Numbered from the stretch's first letter, positions 25,723-35,394 are shown. The stretch is 42,388 nt of DNA from Gemmatimonadales bacterium (GCA_013813435.1 JACCRS010000103.1:1-42388), one strand, 5' to 3'. Notes: generated from the letters alone by a model not told the origin. Made by a program: numbers and translations.

Positions 25723-26844
25723 CTACCGCTGCGCCGACTCCGTCCGCATGCCACCGAAGCCCTTCTGCAGCCCCGCCACAGCCTGTTGCTGCGCCGCCTT
25801 CGCATCATCCAGCACGGGACCCATCCCGAAGAACTCGTGCGCCGCACCGTCATAGTTCCGGTAATCCACATCGACTCCATCATTCCTGAGCGCATCTGAC
25901 AGAGCCTTTCCCTCGGAACGAAGTGGGTCGATCTGCGCCGTAATCACCGTGGCTGAGGGCAGCCGCTGCAGGTCCGCATGCACGAGATCGATGAGGGGGT
26001 TCTTTCCGTCTTCGGGGCTGCGCAGGTACTGGTCGAAGAACCACTGCATCATCGCCTTGTTGAGCGGCTTCGCCTGAGCGTTTTCCTGGTATGACGGAGT
26101 GTTGACGTCATAACCGGCGATGGGATAGACCAGCACCTGGTGCACCGGCATCTGGACGCCGCTGTCCCGCGCCATCATCGCCACTGCGGCCGCGAGGTTG
26201 CCGCCCGCGCTCTCGCCCATCACCGCCACCTTGGATGGATCCCCCTTGAGCGACTTAGCGTTGGCCAGAACCCAGCGGTATGCCGCAAAGGCGTCCTGGT
26301 GCGCGGCGGGGAACTTGTGCTCCGGCCCCTGGCGGTAATTGGCGGAGACCACCACGGCGTTGGCCAGGTTGGTCAGCGCCCGGGGAGAGGCGTCGTAGGT
26401 ATCCAGATCCGCGATGACCCAACCACCGCCATGATAGTAGACCACGACCGGGAATGGTCCGGTGCCCTTGGGGGTATAGATCCGCGCCGCTATCGGACCA
26501 GCCGCACCAGGAATCTTCCGATTGACCACGCTGCCCACCGGCTCCGGCGCCGTGCTCTTGCCCTGTTTCTTCAGCAGCGCCTTCACCGCATCCGCCGGCG
26601 TCGGCTGCTTCCGGGCCTCGGCCGCGGGGAGCTCCGGAATCGGTTTGGGGTTGAGTGCCGCAAGCTCGGTGAGGACAGCCTGCATCTGCTGGTCGGGCGC
26701 GGGTGGGGTGGCCATCGAGGCCTTGCTCGAGTCGGCCATCGCGGTCTCACCGGTGTCGGCCCGTTGGCCACCGGGCGAGCACGCGGCGGCGGCAACCAGG
26801 AGCGCCAGAGAGGTGCCCCGGTGCAGCGCATTCCGTAAATCCAA
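25723..26844 (-). CDS. HSL-family alpha/beta hydrolase (acetyl-esterase type) lipoprotein
   Basis: The track begins at 26901, but a TTG at 26844 has a strong GGAGGAG about 5 bases upstream and gives a normal lipoprotein signal, LDLRNALHRGTSLALLVAAA then C22, so I use 373 residues. Motifs of the hormone-sensitive-lipase class: HGGGW oxyanion loop (138-142), nucleophile S212 in GESAGG, D306 in QIDPLR and H336 in AAHEFF. It is probably anchored in the periplasm or outer membrane and hydrolyses short acyl esters. A 100-base gap separates it from the ferritin-like genes downstream of the shared start side. Confidence 0.9.
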   Translation of the reverse strand: MDLRNALHRGTSLALLVAAAACSPGGQRADTGETAMADSSKASMATPPAPDQQMQAVLTELAALNPKPIPELPAAEARKQPTPADAVKALLKKQGKSTAPEPVGSVVNRKIPGAAGPIAARIYTPKGTGPFPVVVYYHGGGWVIADLDTYDASPRALTNLANAVVVSANYRQGPEHKFPAAHQDAFAAYRWVLANAKSLKGDPSKVAVMGESAGGNLAAAVAMMARDSGVQMPVHQVLVYPIAGYDVNTPSYQENAQAKPLNKAMMQWFFDQYLRSPEDGKNPLIDLVHADLQRLPSATVITAQIDPLRSEGKALSDALRNDGVDVDYRNYDGAAHEFFGMGPVLDDAKAAQQQAVAGLQKGFGGMRTESAQR

Positions 26845-27214
26845 GGATCTCCTCCAACTGAGAGAGACAATCGACCTGATCTGCACCGATAACGCGCGCA
26901 CGCGAAGGGCAGGACTGAGCGACCGGGCCAGGAGCTGGAACTGTGATCAACCCGGCGAGGGGGGTTGCGTAGGACGCGAGCAATAAACCGTGGGACCCAG
27001 CGGTTGTCGGTGACAATTGTCACGAAAAGCGCCGGCAGCAGAATCGACTTTGTGCCACACACAACTAGCTTACAGCGGTACGTCGCCAAGCCGGTTTTGG
27101 ATCTTTATGGGCCAGCGACTGCGTAGATCCAGGAGAGTGCGAGCCCGCGTATCGATGTAACCACCTGACCGGTAGCTGCCATGCGCCGGGCCTTCCCATG
27201 CGGAGCACCTGGAA
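26845..27214. other. Divergent 370-base intergenic region between esterase and FabZ-like genes
   Basis: I see no gene here. It holds the esterase ribosome site (26845-26860), a perfect palindrome at 27010-27023 and presumably both divergent promoters, which I could not place with confidence. Confidence 0.6.
27010..27023. promoter_or_regulatory. Perfect 14-base palindrome, possible operator
   Basis: GTGACAATTGTCAC reads the same on both strands and is partly overlapped by another TTGTC-GGT-GACAA dyad on its left. It lies near the middle of the divergent gap, which is a typical place for a regulator binding site. The regulator is unknown. Confidence 0.45.
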
Positions 27215-27661
27215 ATGACCGACGCCTCGACCCTGCAATCCACTACCAGCCTGATCGATCTCGATCGGACGTATCTGCCGGTGGACCAGATGCGCCAGAT
27301 CACACGAGTGACCGCACTCGAAGCGGCCGGTATCGAGGCCGAAGTGGAACTGGGAGAGGATCACTGGGTGTGGGGGCAACACTTTCCGGGCGATCCGATT
27401 TTCCCGGGCACGCTCATGATCGAGGCAGCCGGCCAGCTGATTGCGCTCTGGGCCTGGAGTGATGGGGCACGAGGGCGCCCGCGATTGGTACGGACCAGCG
27501 CGGAGTTCCACAATCCGGTTGATAGATGGAGTCCCAGGCTGTTACTGAAGGGGGAAATCCGTCGCAAGCGGAATCTGTATTTCGGCAAGGTGGAGATCTC
27601 GGTGGACGAGATGTCGGTGGCGACCGTGGAGGCGGTGCTCGTCATCCTCGCGGCCACCTGA
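27215..27661 (+). CDS. FabA/FabZ-like hotdog dehydratase
   Basis: A 148-residue hotdog-fold protein. GQHFPGDPIFPGTLMIEA carries the FabZ pattern with catalytic His56 and Glu70, so a 3-hydroxyacyl-ACP or related thioester dehydratase is likely. It stands alone, away from other fatty-acid genes, and its role may be in a specialised lipid. It overlaps the start of a broken esterase gene (TGATG). No strong ribosome site is visible (CACCTGGAA before the ATG). Confidence 0.85.
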   Translation: MTDASTLQSTTSLIDLDRTYLPVDQMRQITRVTALEAAGIEAEVELGEDHWVWGQHFPGDPIFPGTLMIEAAGQLIALWAWSDGARGRPRLVRTSAEFHNPVDRWSPRLLLKGEIRRKRNLYFGKVEISVDEMSVATVEAVLVILAAT

Positions 27662-28031
27662 TGACCGAGCACCTCTCTCCTGGATCGCGTCGACCGAAGC
27701 GCCGGCTGGCTCGGAACATCCTGTCCCTCCTGGTTTTCTTCTCCCCTCATTAAGTACCGCAAGCCTAGCGCAGCAGGAAACCGGTTTTCTCAACCGCACC
27801 GTAACCATCAAAGACAAGCCGGTGCGGTATCAGGTCTATGTTCCCTTCGAGCTTACCCGGGAAAAGGAGTGGCCCGTCATCCTGTTTCTTCATGGTGGGG
27901 GTGAGGGCTCGCCGGTCAACTACACCGAGTATCCGGAAGTGGGGCACAACTCCTGGGACCTGGCATTCTCCGACCCAATGCTCTGGCAGTGGCTGTTTCA
28001 ACAGCAGCGGAAGGTCCGTTCAGTTCCCTAG
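27661..28031 (+). pseudogene. Broken secreted esterase/phospholipase gene with frameshift and internal deletion
   Basis: The ATG at 27661 opens a signal-like peptide (RRLARNILSLLVFFSPH) that stops at once. One frame over, the sequence resumes as LSTASLAQQETGFLNRTVTI, then WPVILFLHGGGEG, the N-terminal oxyanion region of a poly-hydroxybutyrate-depolymerase/carboxylesterase-like hydrolase. It jumps straight to the family C-terminus, TEYPEVGHNSWDLAF and LWQWLFQQQRK, with the whole catalytic serine/aspartate middle (over 100 residues) absent. It overlaps the FabZ-like stop, so it was once coupled to it. Confidence 0.8.
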
Positions 28032-28412
28032 CTCGCAGCCTCCCCCGAATTTGCAGACCAGCAGGGTCCCTACCAGCAGTCCTCTCATCGCAAGCCCTAT
28101 TGTTTTCCAGAACCCGGCTGTCGGATTGCCGGCCCGCAGGGAGTCGGCCATCCGACGAGGCATACTCACCCGGCAGTGGTCGCACTCTGGCGATTGGAGG
28201 AACGGCACTCCGCTGAGCGAGTCGGGCGAGACTCGACGGCATGGAGCCGGTGCATCCGCTCCGCCTGCCAGACCTGAACCTGCTGGTGCGCCGGCAGGTT
28301 GGTTGAACGCTCCGGCTCGATACGGCGCCACCCTGCCCCGCATGCCGCCTGCGGCAGGACCAACGCCAGCAGCAGGACCGCTCGCCCAAGGCCGTATTGC
28401 GTCCCCCACCAT
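28020..28412 (-). pseudogene. Small lipoprotein gene with two frameshifts
   Basis: Minus-strand frames join to one credible protein. ATG at 28412 then, if one G is removed from the GGGGG run, MVGTQYGLGRAVLLLALVLP with lipobox QAAC. It continues GWRRIEPERSTNLPAHQQVQ, VWQAERMHRLHAV, and one frame over VSPDSLSGVPFLQSPECDHC, RVSMPRRMADSLRAGNPTAG and FWKTIGLAMRGLLVGTLLVC. This resembles small lipoproteins I associate with Gemmatimonadota. Two single-base changes restore it, so either a young pseudogene or assembly errors. Confidence 0.6.
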
Positions 28413-28500
28413 GACCGGTGACTTTCCTTCGTTCTCCGATCGAGCCCTCATCAACGACGATCGCATGCTCCTCAATCTACCGCTGAAGCTGAGGCATCTA

Positions 28501-29760
28501 ATGTGGGTCTTGCTCGCGCTGGTTGGCGGTGCCGTGCTCGTTCTGGTGGTGGCCAATCTTACCACAAGCGAAAAAAAGATCGAGCAGGAGATCGAGCATC
28601 TCTATTCTGTCGGCGACCCACAGTTCGCCCGCTCGCTGGGTACCCTGCTGGGCCCTGCCATTCTTCCCGCTAACCGGGTCACGGCGCTGGTCAACGGAAA
28701 TCAGATTTTCCCCGCGATCCTTGATGCGATCCGGGGGGCCAAGCGGACCATCACCTTCGAGACTTTCATCTACTGGTCAGGCGCTATCGGTAGGACATTC
28801 GCCCAGGCGTTGATCGAGCGGGCGCGGGCCGGGGTGAAGGTTCACCTGCTGCTCGACTGGGTTGGTACCGGGAAAATGGATGCGGAGGTGATCCGGGAAA
28901 TGGAGCAGGCCGGAGTCGAGGTTGTGAAGTACCACCCGCTCCGCTGGTATAATCTCGGCAGGCTGAACAACCGCACCCACCGAAAACTCCTGGTGGTGGA
29001 CGGTACCGTCGGGTTTACCGGAGGGGTAGGCATAGCCGACAACTGGCTGGGAGATGGCGAGGATCCGGACCACTGGCGGGACTCACACTTCCGGGTGGAA
29101 GGCCCGGTGGTGGCGCAGATGCAGGCCACTTTCATGGACAACTGGATCGAGGAGACGGCGGGCGTGCTCCATGGCGAGGCCTACTTTCCCCCGCTCTCAC
29201 CGGCCGGCACCTACCCTGCGCAGATGTTCATGAGCTCTGCCAGCGAGGCCAGCGAAAGCGTTCGGTTCATGTACCTGCTGTCGATTGCGTCGGCCCGGAA
29301 GAGCGTACGCATCGCGAATGCGTACTTCGTTCCCGATGATCTGGCGGTTGCCACCATGGTAGCTGCACAACGCCGGGGGGTGCAGGTCGAGATCATCGTG
29401 CCGGGGCGCCACATCGACGCAAAGGTCTTGCGCCGGGCATCTCGTTCCCTGTGGGAGCCGCTGCTCGAGGCAGGGGTTGCCATCTACGAATACCAGCCCA
29501 CCATGTTTCACACCAAGGTGATGGTAGTGGACAACATCCTGACATCGGTGGGCTCCACCAACTTCGACAACCGCTCCTTCCGACTCAACGACGAGGCGAA
29601 TCTCAACGTCCTCGATCCGGAATTCGCCGCCGGCCAGGCTCGGCAGTTCGAGGAGGACAAGCAACGCTCGAAGCAGCTCACTCTGGATCAGTGGCGAAGC
29701 CGCCCCTGGCATCAGCGTGCGCTGGAGTGGCTCGCGGGACTTGTCCGGCTGCAGCTGTAG
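28501..29760 (+). CDS. Phospholipase D-type protein, cardiolipin-synthase-like
   Basis: A 419-residue membrane-anchored PLD superfamily enzyme. One N-terminal membrane segment (WVLLALVGGAVLVLVVA) is followed by two HKD motifs, THRKLLVVDG (H160, K162, D167) and FHTKVMVVDN (H337, K339, D344), the latter ending GSTNFDNRSF. It probably makes or remodels cardiolipin or another phospholipid. The track start at 27838 reads through two pseudogenes. I chose ATG 28501, which has GAGG 8 bases upstream and begins directly before the membrane segment; ATG 28411 or 28464 are alternatives. Confidence 0.88.
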   Translation: MWVLLALVGGAVLVLVVANLTTSEKKIEQEIEHLYSVGDPQFARSLGTLLGPAILPANRVTALVNGNQIFPAILDAIRGAKRTITFETFIYWSGAIGRTFAQALIERARAGVKVHLLLDWVGTGKMDAEVIREMEQAGVEVVKYHPLRWYNLGRLNNRTHRKLLVVDGTVGFTGGVGIADNWLGDGEDPDHWRDSHFRVEGPVVAQMQATFMDNWIEETAGVLHGEAYFPPLSPAGTYPAQMFMSSASEASESVRFMYLLSIASARKSVRIANAYFVPDDLAVATMVAAQRRGVQVEIIVPGRHIDAKVLRRASRSLWEPLLEAGVAIYEYQPTMFHTKVMVVDNILTSVGSTNFDNRSFRLNDEANLNVLDPEFAAGQARQFEEDKQRSKQLTLDQWRSRPWHQRALEWLAGLVRLQL

Positions 29761-29836
29761 GGAGTACTCCGGTTCATAGCCGTCCTACGTTAGGCAGAAT
29801 CATCCCTGAGCGGACATTCTCTTTCGCGGGGTTCCC

Positions 29837-30049
29837 ATGTCGGACCACATCTATAAGACCATCGAGCTGGTCGGGTCATCCACCCAGGGTATGGAGGACG
29901 CAGTTCAGAAGGCGGTGTCGAAAGCGGCAGAGACGGTCCGAAACATCCGCTGGTTCCAGTTGCTGGACACGCGGGGACACATCGAAGGCGGACGGGTGGC
30001 GCACTGGCAGGTGACGCTCAAGGTCGGCTTCCGGCTCGACGACGAGTGA
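29837..30049 (+). CDS. Dodecin family protein
   Basis: A 70-residue dodecin: [29 protein letters not shown] and [17 protein letters not shown] match the family along the full length. Dodecins form 12-mers that store or buffer flavin or CoA; the conserved tryptophan in the RNIRWF strand is the flavin-stacking position in flavin-binding forms. Lies 76 bases after the PLD gene and 61 bases before the MOSC gene on the same strand. Confidence 0.93.
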   Translation: MSDHIYKTIELVGSSTQGMEDAVQKAVSKAAETVRNIRWFQLLDTRGHIEGGRVAHWQVTLKVGFRLDDE

Positions 30050-30110
30050 CTGTAGCTTGGGACATGTTCACCACAGAATCGCCCGCTTGCGATAACCGGG
30101 AGAGGTGCCA

Positions 30111-30557
30111 ATGGAAGGCGTGCTCGAACGCATCTGGATCAAGCGCGCTCGTCGCGGCGCGATGGACCGTGTGTCAACCGCGACGATGGTCGCTGGGCGG
30201 GGGCTGGCCGGGAACGCCGATCAGGGGCGCCGCAGGCAGGTGACGCTGATCGAGCAAGAGGTGTGGGAGGAACTCATGCGGCAGCTGGATGCCTCGATAC
30301 CCCCGAATACGCGCCGCGCTAACCTTCTCGTCAGTGGTATTCCGCTGGCCCACTCGCGCGATCGCATTCTTAGGATCGGCTCATGCCTGCTGCGGATCCG
30401 CGGCGAGACCCGACCCTGCGAGCGCATGGACGAAGCCTTGCCGGGGCTCCGCGCGGCCATGCAGGTGGACTGGGGTGGCGGAGTGTTCGCCGAGGTTCTG
30501 GATGGAGGCGAGATTGCGGTGGGTGATGAGGTACGGTGGGAGGGGATGTCACCCTAA
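30111..30557 (+). CDS. MOSC-domain protein
   Basis: A 148-residue MOSC domain protein with the characteristic conserved cysteine in [10 protein letters not shown] (about residue 104) and the [10 protein letters not shown]-terminal loop. MOSC domains bind the molybdenum cofactor or act in sulfur transfer; stand-alone versions are of unclear function. GGGAGAGG 5-6 bases upstream favours ATG 30111 over GTG 30105. The final MSP-stop falls in a core-like repeat (GTCACCCTAAGCGCAG), as in the MBL gene. Confidence 0.9.
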   Translation: MEGVLERIWIKRARRGAMDRVSTATMVAGRGLAGNADQGRRRQVTLIEQEVWEELMRQLDASIPPNTRRANLLVSGIPLAHSRDRILRIGSCLLRIRGETRPCERMDEALPGLRAAMQVDWGGGVFAEVLDGGEIAVGDEVRWEGMSP

Positions 30558-30563
30558 GCGCAG
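30548..30563. repeat. Partial core repeat at the MOSC stop codon
   Basis: GTCACCCTAAGCGCAG matches the beginning of the core repeats (GTCACCCTGAGCGCAG) with one change that converts the frame to TAA. It is short, so chance cannot be excluded. Confidence 0.4.
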
Positions 30564-30590
30564 CAATTGTCACCTTGTTTCCTTCGCCCG

Positions 30591-30731
30591 TTACAAAGGC
30601 CTGGTTGACGTTGGCAGCTGGTTGTGGTTGGAAGCCTTCCGGAACATCTCCTTCGCCTTGGCTTGGTTGCCGCTGCCCATATAAGCCTTGGCCATGCTGT
30701 ACAGCACGTAGGGATTCTGCTGATTCGCACT
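30591..30731 (-). pseudogene. C-terminal remnant of a TPR protein
   Basis: The end of this minus frame reads SANQQNPYVLYSMAKAYMGS then GNQAKAKEMFRKASNHNQLP, a typical TPR helix pair of a secreted TPR protein. The sequence upstream in the frame is unrelated and Arg-rich, so only the last repeat survives. Confidence 0.6.
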
Positions 30732-30790
30732 TGACAGACGACCACGCCGCAGATGATGCCGCCTGAGACGTTCGGGGATACTTTCACACC

Positions 30791-30847
30791 ATGTCCGACC
30801 TCCTGGCGGCTCGCTCCCAGATGGCCATGTCACTGGCCTTCCACATC
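30791..30847 (+). pseudogene. N-terminal remnant of cytochrome bd oxidase subunit I
   Basis: The ATG at 30791 opens MSDLLAARSQMAMSLAFHI, which matches the first helix of CydA-type subunits (ARxQMAxSLxFHI). After FHI the match ends abruptly and the frame closes after 43 codons inside the transporter gene. I infer that almost the whole gene was deleted. Confidence 0.6.
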
Positions 30848-30887
30848 GAGGGGATCGCGCCGTCTGATGGCTGGGTGAGTCGTTGTC

Positions 30888-32438
<1,551 letters not shown>

Positions 32439-32454
32439 AGGCAGCTCCTGAGGA

Positions 32455-32570
32455 CGTGAGCGGGAAAGGAAAGGCGTGAGCGGTGAGCGGGAGATGCAAG
32501 ACCGGAAACATCGTCCTGAGGGTGTTCCCGCTTACGTCTTTCTTACCCGCTTACCGCTTACGCTTCTTCA
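32455..32570. repeat. Composite repeat element, locus G
   Basis: The left arm GTGAGCGGGAAAGG, GGCGTGAGCGGTGAGCGGGAG (32455-32492) is followed by a shortened core (TCGTCCTGAGGGTG), then the inverted right arm CCCGCTTACG, ACCCGCTTACCGCTTACGCTT (32527-32570). The right arm includes the stop codon and the last codons (KKRKR) of the DUF1028 gene. Confidence 0.75.
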
Positions 32571-33618
32571 GTACGTCATCCAATACTACCCGGTCGATCT
32601 TTCCGTCCATCCGAACCCGCACGTCGTAGTTCTCCCAGTACATGAAATTCTTCAGCGCTTCCAGGAACGCGGGCGTTGCGGTAGCCTGCTTCTGACTCAG
32701 CCACTTCTCGGACTGGCCGCCCGGCTCCCGCAGGAGAATCGGCTGCAGCTGGGCGACAATGGCCGGGCCGATTGTCAACAGGTCGGCGGGCTCGCTGGGG
32801 AAGAAGTGCAGCTTGTGCAATGCAAGCAGGCGCTCCAGCTCCGCTATCGGATCGGGGGCGTCGTAGACCCGGATATCCACGAATCTGTCGTTGGCGCCCA
32901 GGTAGCCGCCGTTTTTCCGGACGACCAGAAGTGCTGCGGACTGCATCCCGCGCTTATCGCCACCGCCCGCCTGCCCGGCCTTGAGCGCGGCCATAAGCCG
33001 GTCGGCCAGATTGCCTCGGGCCCCCTCGAATGTTTCCGCCAGATTTTTTACCGTCCGGTCTGACACCATGATGTTGGCCTGCGCGGCGTATCCTCGTCCA
33101 ACAATTACCTCGCCCTTCCCGCCCGCCGGTCCGCCGGTGCGGCCGGCAGCCCCCACTCGGCCCCCGGCCCAATCGAATGTCGTCTTACCGGTGAAGCTCG
33201 CTGCGTTTCCCCGGACGTCTACGATCCCGACTTGCCGGTCCTGCAGCATGGTATCGGTGCGCATGATGATCCGGAGCGCTTCTTCCGCGGTGGCACCCTG
33301 GGCTATCAGGTCCAGGCCGCGCTCCCCGTAGGCGGTGTTCCCCAGGCTCTGCGTCGCGACCGCGCCTACTCCGGCCCGGCCCCAGGGCACGATGCCGCCG
33401 ACGTTGGGAAACTTCGACTGAACTGCCACCCCGAGATCACCGGTGACGGAATCGTAGGCTACGATGCTGTAGGTGTGGGCCAGCTTCTGTCCATGGGAGG
33501 GAGCGGCTGTTGGGGATTGGGCAAACAGCGTAGGCGGTGAGCGGTGAGCGGTAAGCACGAGAAAGACTAGCGCTGTCATCCTGAGGGAGAGCGACTGAAG
33601 GATCTGTTTACGTCTCAC
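32551..33618 (-). CDS. DUF1028 family protein, exported, with repeat-encoded termini
   Basis: A 355-residue protein with the DUF1028 domain at about 50-260 (HTYSIVAYDSVTGDLGVAVQ, VATQSLGNTAYGERGL), an Ntn-hydrolase-like fold of unknown activity, then a C-terminal domain. The start GTG at 33618 has GAGAGG 6-8 bases upstream and lies 10 bases after the previous stop. The export signal (MRRKQILQSLSLR, TALVFLVLTA, then LFA-QS cleavage) is written entirely in repeat H sequence, and the C-terminal KKRKR in repeat G. ATG 33579 is an alternative start within the repeat. Confidence 0.87.
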   Translation of the reverse strand: MRRKQILQSLSLRMTALVFLVLTAHRSPPTLFAQSPTAAPSHGQKLAHTYSIVAYDSVTGDLGVAVQSKFPNVGGIVPWGRAGVGAVATQSLGNTAYGERGLDLIAQGATAEEALRIIMRTDTMLQDRQVGIVDVRGNAASFTGKTTFDWAGGRVGAAGRTGGPAGGKGEVIVGRGYAAQANIMVSDRTVKNLAETFEGARGNLADRLMAALKAGQAGGGDKRGMQSAALLVVRKNGGYLGANDRFVDIRVYDAPDPIAELERLLALHKLHFFPSEPADLLTIGPAIVAQLQPILLREPGGQSEKWLSQKQATATPAFLEALKNFMYWENYDVRVRMDGKIDRVVLDDVLKKRKR

Positions 33619-33633
33619 TTCTTACCTCTCACG
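33533..33633. repeat. Composite repeat element, locus H, inside coding sequence
   Basis: Left arm GCGGTGAGCGGTGAGCGGTAAG (33533-33557), core GTCATCCTGAGGGAGAGCGA...GAAGGATCT (33574-33604), right arm TACGTCTCACTTCTTACCTCTCACGG (33608-33633). It extends from the stop codon of the coiled-coil gene through the first 28 codons of the DUF1028 gene. Confidence 0.75.
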
Positions 33634-34186
33634 GTTGTTTCCCGAATTTCTTCTTTAAGAATGCCAGTTGGGCCTCCACGGCCCTCTCTTTCAGCTTGCT
33701 GTCGGATTCGACTTGCAGCCGCTCATCCTCCCGAGCCAAGTCGGGGCGATCTTCCCCCGCCGCTTCGAGGTCGCGCCAGGCGGCCTGAATGGAGTCTGCC
33801 TCGTTACCCCCCCGCCGGCCGCGATACTGTCCCAGCATCTCGTCCACCTCCCGTTCAGCCAGAGCCAGCTCGTCGCGCTGAACGGTAAGCTTGCGCTCCA
33901 GCACCGCTATCCGCTCGCGGTGACGCAGGGCAAACCGCTCAGCCAGGGTAACCGTCTCTCCGTCGGGAACCTCAGCAGCCAGCCGGCCCCTCCGTTCGGC
34001 ATCAGCCAGCTGCCGCTGTTCGGCCAGAATTTCCCGCTCGGTCACGACTAGAGCGCTTCGCATTGTCGCAACACCCACTTTCGCCTCCAGCAAAGCCTCT
34101 CGCAGCAGCGCCATATAAGCGCGTGGATCGGAGCGAGAATGGTCGCGAAAAAGTTTCTCCAGCCGGGCCTTCACGCTCTCGAACAT
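33629..34186 (-). CDS. Coiled-coil protein, possibly PspA-like
   Basis: A 185-residue charged, almost entirely helical protein (SALVVTEREILAEQRQLADAE, RERIAVLERKLTVQRDELA), beginning MFESVKARLEKLF. The length and heptad pattern recall PspA/IM30-type membrane-stress proteins, but I cannot show the family match. The C-terminus KKKFGKQP is basic. The upstream gene of a probable unit with DUF1028 (10-base gap). Confidence 0.72.
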   Translation of the reverse strand: MFESVKARLEKLFRDHSRSDPRAYMALLREALLEAKVGVATMRSALVVTEREILAEQRQLADAERRGRLAAEVPDGETVTLAERFALRHRERIAVLERKLTVQRDELALAEREVDEMLGQYRGRRGGNEADSIQAAWRDLEAAGEDRPDLAREDERLQVESDSKLKERAVEAQLAFLKKKFGKQP

Positions 34187-34299
34187 GGCCGGCGAGCACC
34201 GCGTAGTGGGAAGCAGCGAGTATCGAGGGAGACAGAATGTTAGGAGTGCTCCGGAGGAGCGTCAAGCGAGTCCCTCTATACCCTGAGTGCCTACTGCGC

Positions 34300-34305
34300 T
34301 ATAAT
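34300..34305 (+). promoter_or_regulatory. Consensus -10 box (TATAAT) before the 34347 gene
   Basis: A perfect TATAAT sits 41 bases before the GTG start, in a 160-base divergent gap. No good TTGACA partner is present at 16-18 bases, only weak CTATAC at 19. It is the best promoter candidate for the four-gene plus-strand unit 34347-36684. Confidence 0.4.
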
Positions 34306-34346
34306 CGAGCTTCCCCTCAGTCATCATCATCGATAAGAGGCCGGCA

Positions 34347-34754
34347 GTGGCCCTTACGCTGCGCAGCTTTCTGCAGACGCTCGAGCGGTTCCGTACCCGG
34401 CACCGGCGCAGGCTGCCGTTTCTTGCGCCGGCGATCGAGCGCAGGCGCCCTCGGATCGCGGCTGAAGATTACGCCGCTCGTCATTCCATCCAGCACACGC
34501 TCGATCGGAAAGCCGAGCTGCGAAGGCTCGCCCCGGCGCTTCCCTCCGCGGCCCACCGCTATCACGAGTTGCTGACATATGAGCTGGAGGGGCTGCGAGA
34601 GGTGGTGAGCGCCCTGCATTCAGCGGCCGCAGGACGGGAGCTGGAGGAGTGCCTGTCGGAGACCGCCCTCCAGATGAAACGGCTGGAGATCGAGGTAGCG
34701 TGGTGTGAGGAAGTACTCGCTACGTCCCGGCGCTCTGCGGTGACATCGGGGTAA
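34347..34754 (+). CDS. Conserved-looking helical protein, function unknown
   Basis: A 135-residue, Arg/Glu-rich helical protein (LRSFLQTLERFRTRHRRRL, YHELLTYELEGLREVVSAL). No family recognised. Codon third positions favour G/C in this frame, and it sits 4 bases before the HD-domain gene, which supports a real gene over the competing minus frame. GTG start without an obvious ribosome site. Confidence 0.6.
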   Translation: MALTLRSFLQTLERFRTRHRRRLPFLAPAIERRRPRIAAEDYAARHSIQHTLDRKAELRRLAPALPSAAHRYHELLTYELEGLREVVSALHSAAAGRELEECLSETALQMKRLEIEVAWCEEVLATSRRSAVTSG

Positions 34755-34758
34755 TCCG

Positions 34759-35394
34759 GTGCCCCATTCCGAAGCGCTGGACCGGGAACGCTGGGCCGCG
34801 TTATGGGTCCGGCTCGGCGCTCGGGGAGACGGCCTCTCCATATTTAACCAACTCGCCGCAGCATACGCTGATCCGACCCGAGCTTACCACACCGCGGAGC
34901 ACATTGGCGACTGTCTTGCGCAGCTCGATCTGAGCCGGAGCGTCGGCGCACGTCTCGATGAGGTCGAGGCGGCTCTCTGGTTTCACGACGCGGTGTACCT
35001 GCCGGGCAGCGCAGACAACGAAGCCCGAAGCGCCCATCTGGCCGGCACCTCCCTGACTGGCTCCGGCGTACCGGTGAGCGCGGCAGATCGCATCGCCGGG
35101 TTGGTGCTAGCCACCAGTCACCTCGGCATTCCCAGCGAGACGGACGCGGCTCTCCTCTGCGACATCGACCTCTCCATTCTGGGCCGTTCTCGGGAGATCT
35201 TCCACCGCTTCGAGCAGCAGATCCGTCGCGAGTACTCTTCGGTGCCCGAGTTCAGCTATCGCAGCACTCGTTCGGAGATACTCCGGGGTTTCCTAAGACG
35301 ACCCTGCATCTACCAGACCGGTTATTTCCATGATCGCTACGAGGCTCCGGCCCGGAGCAACCTGACGTGGGTTCTCGGTGAGCTCGGGGATTGA
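34759..35394 (+). CDS. HD-superfamily metal-dependent phosphohydrolase-like protein
   Basis: A 211-residue protein of the predicted metal-dependent HD type, with YHTAEHI (about 34-40), the HD pair in ALWFHDAVY (about 73-81), NEARSAHLA and DIDLSILG. These supply the metal ligands of an HD domain; the substrate is unknown. GTG start with GGGGTAA upstream. It belongs to the unit with 34347 and the following lipoprotein. Confidence 0.85.
   Translation: MPHSEALDRERWAALWVRLGARGDGLSIFNQLAAAYADPTRAYHTAEHIGDCLAQLDLSRSVGARLDEVEAALWFHDAVYLPGSADNEARSAHLAGTSLTGSGVPVSAADRIAGLVLATSHLGIPSETDAALLCDIDLSILGRSREIFHRFEQQIRREYSSVPEFSYRSTRSEILRGFLRRPCIYQTGYFHDRYEAPARSNLTWVLGELGD

Noticed and set aside
27838-28500. 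N-terminal 221 codons of the 640-codon PLD ORF
   Set aside because: Reads through two pseudogenes in the wrong frame or strand; the PLD family begins at the membrane segment near 28501.
28020-28565. 181-codon minus ORF as an intact gene
   Set aside because: Its N-terminal part is Pro/Ala-rich shadow sequence; coherent protein signal is spread over two frames, hence the pseudogene call.
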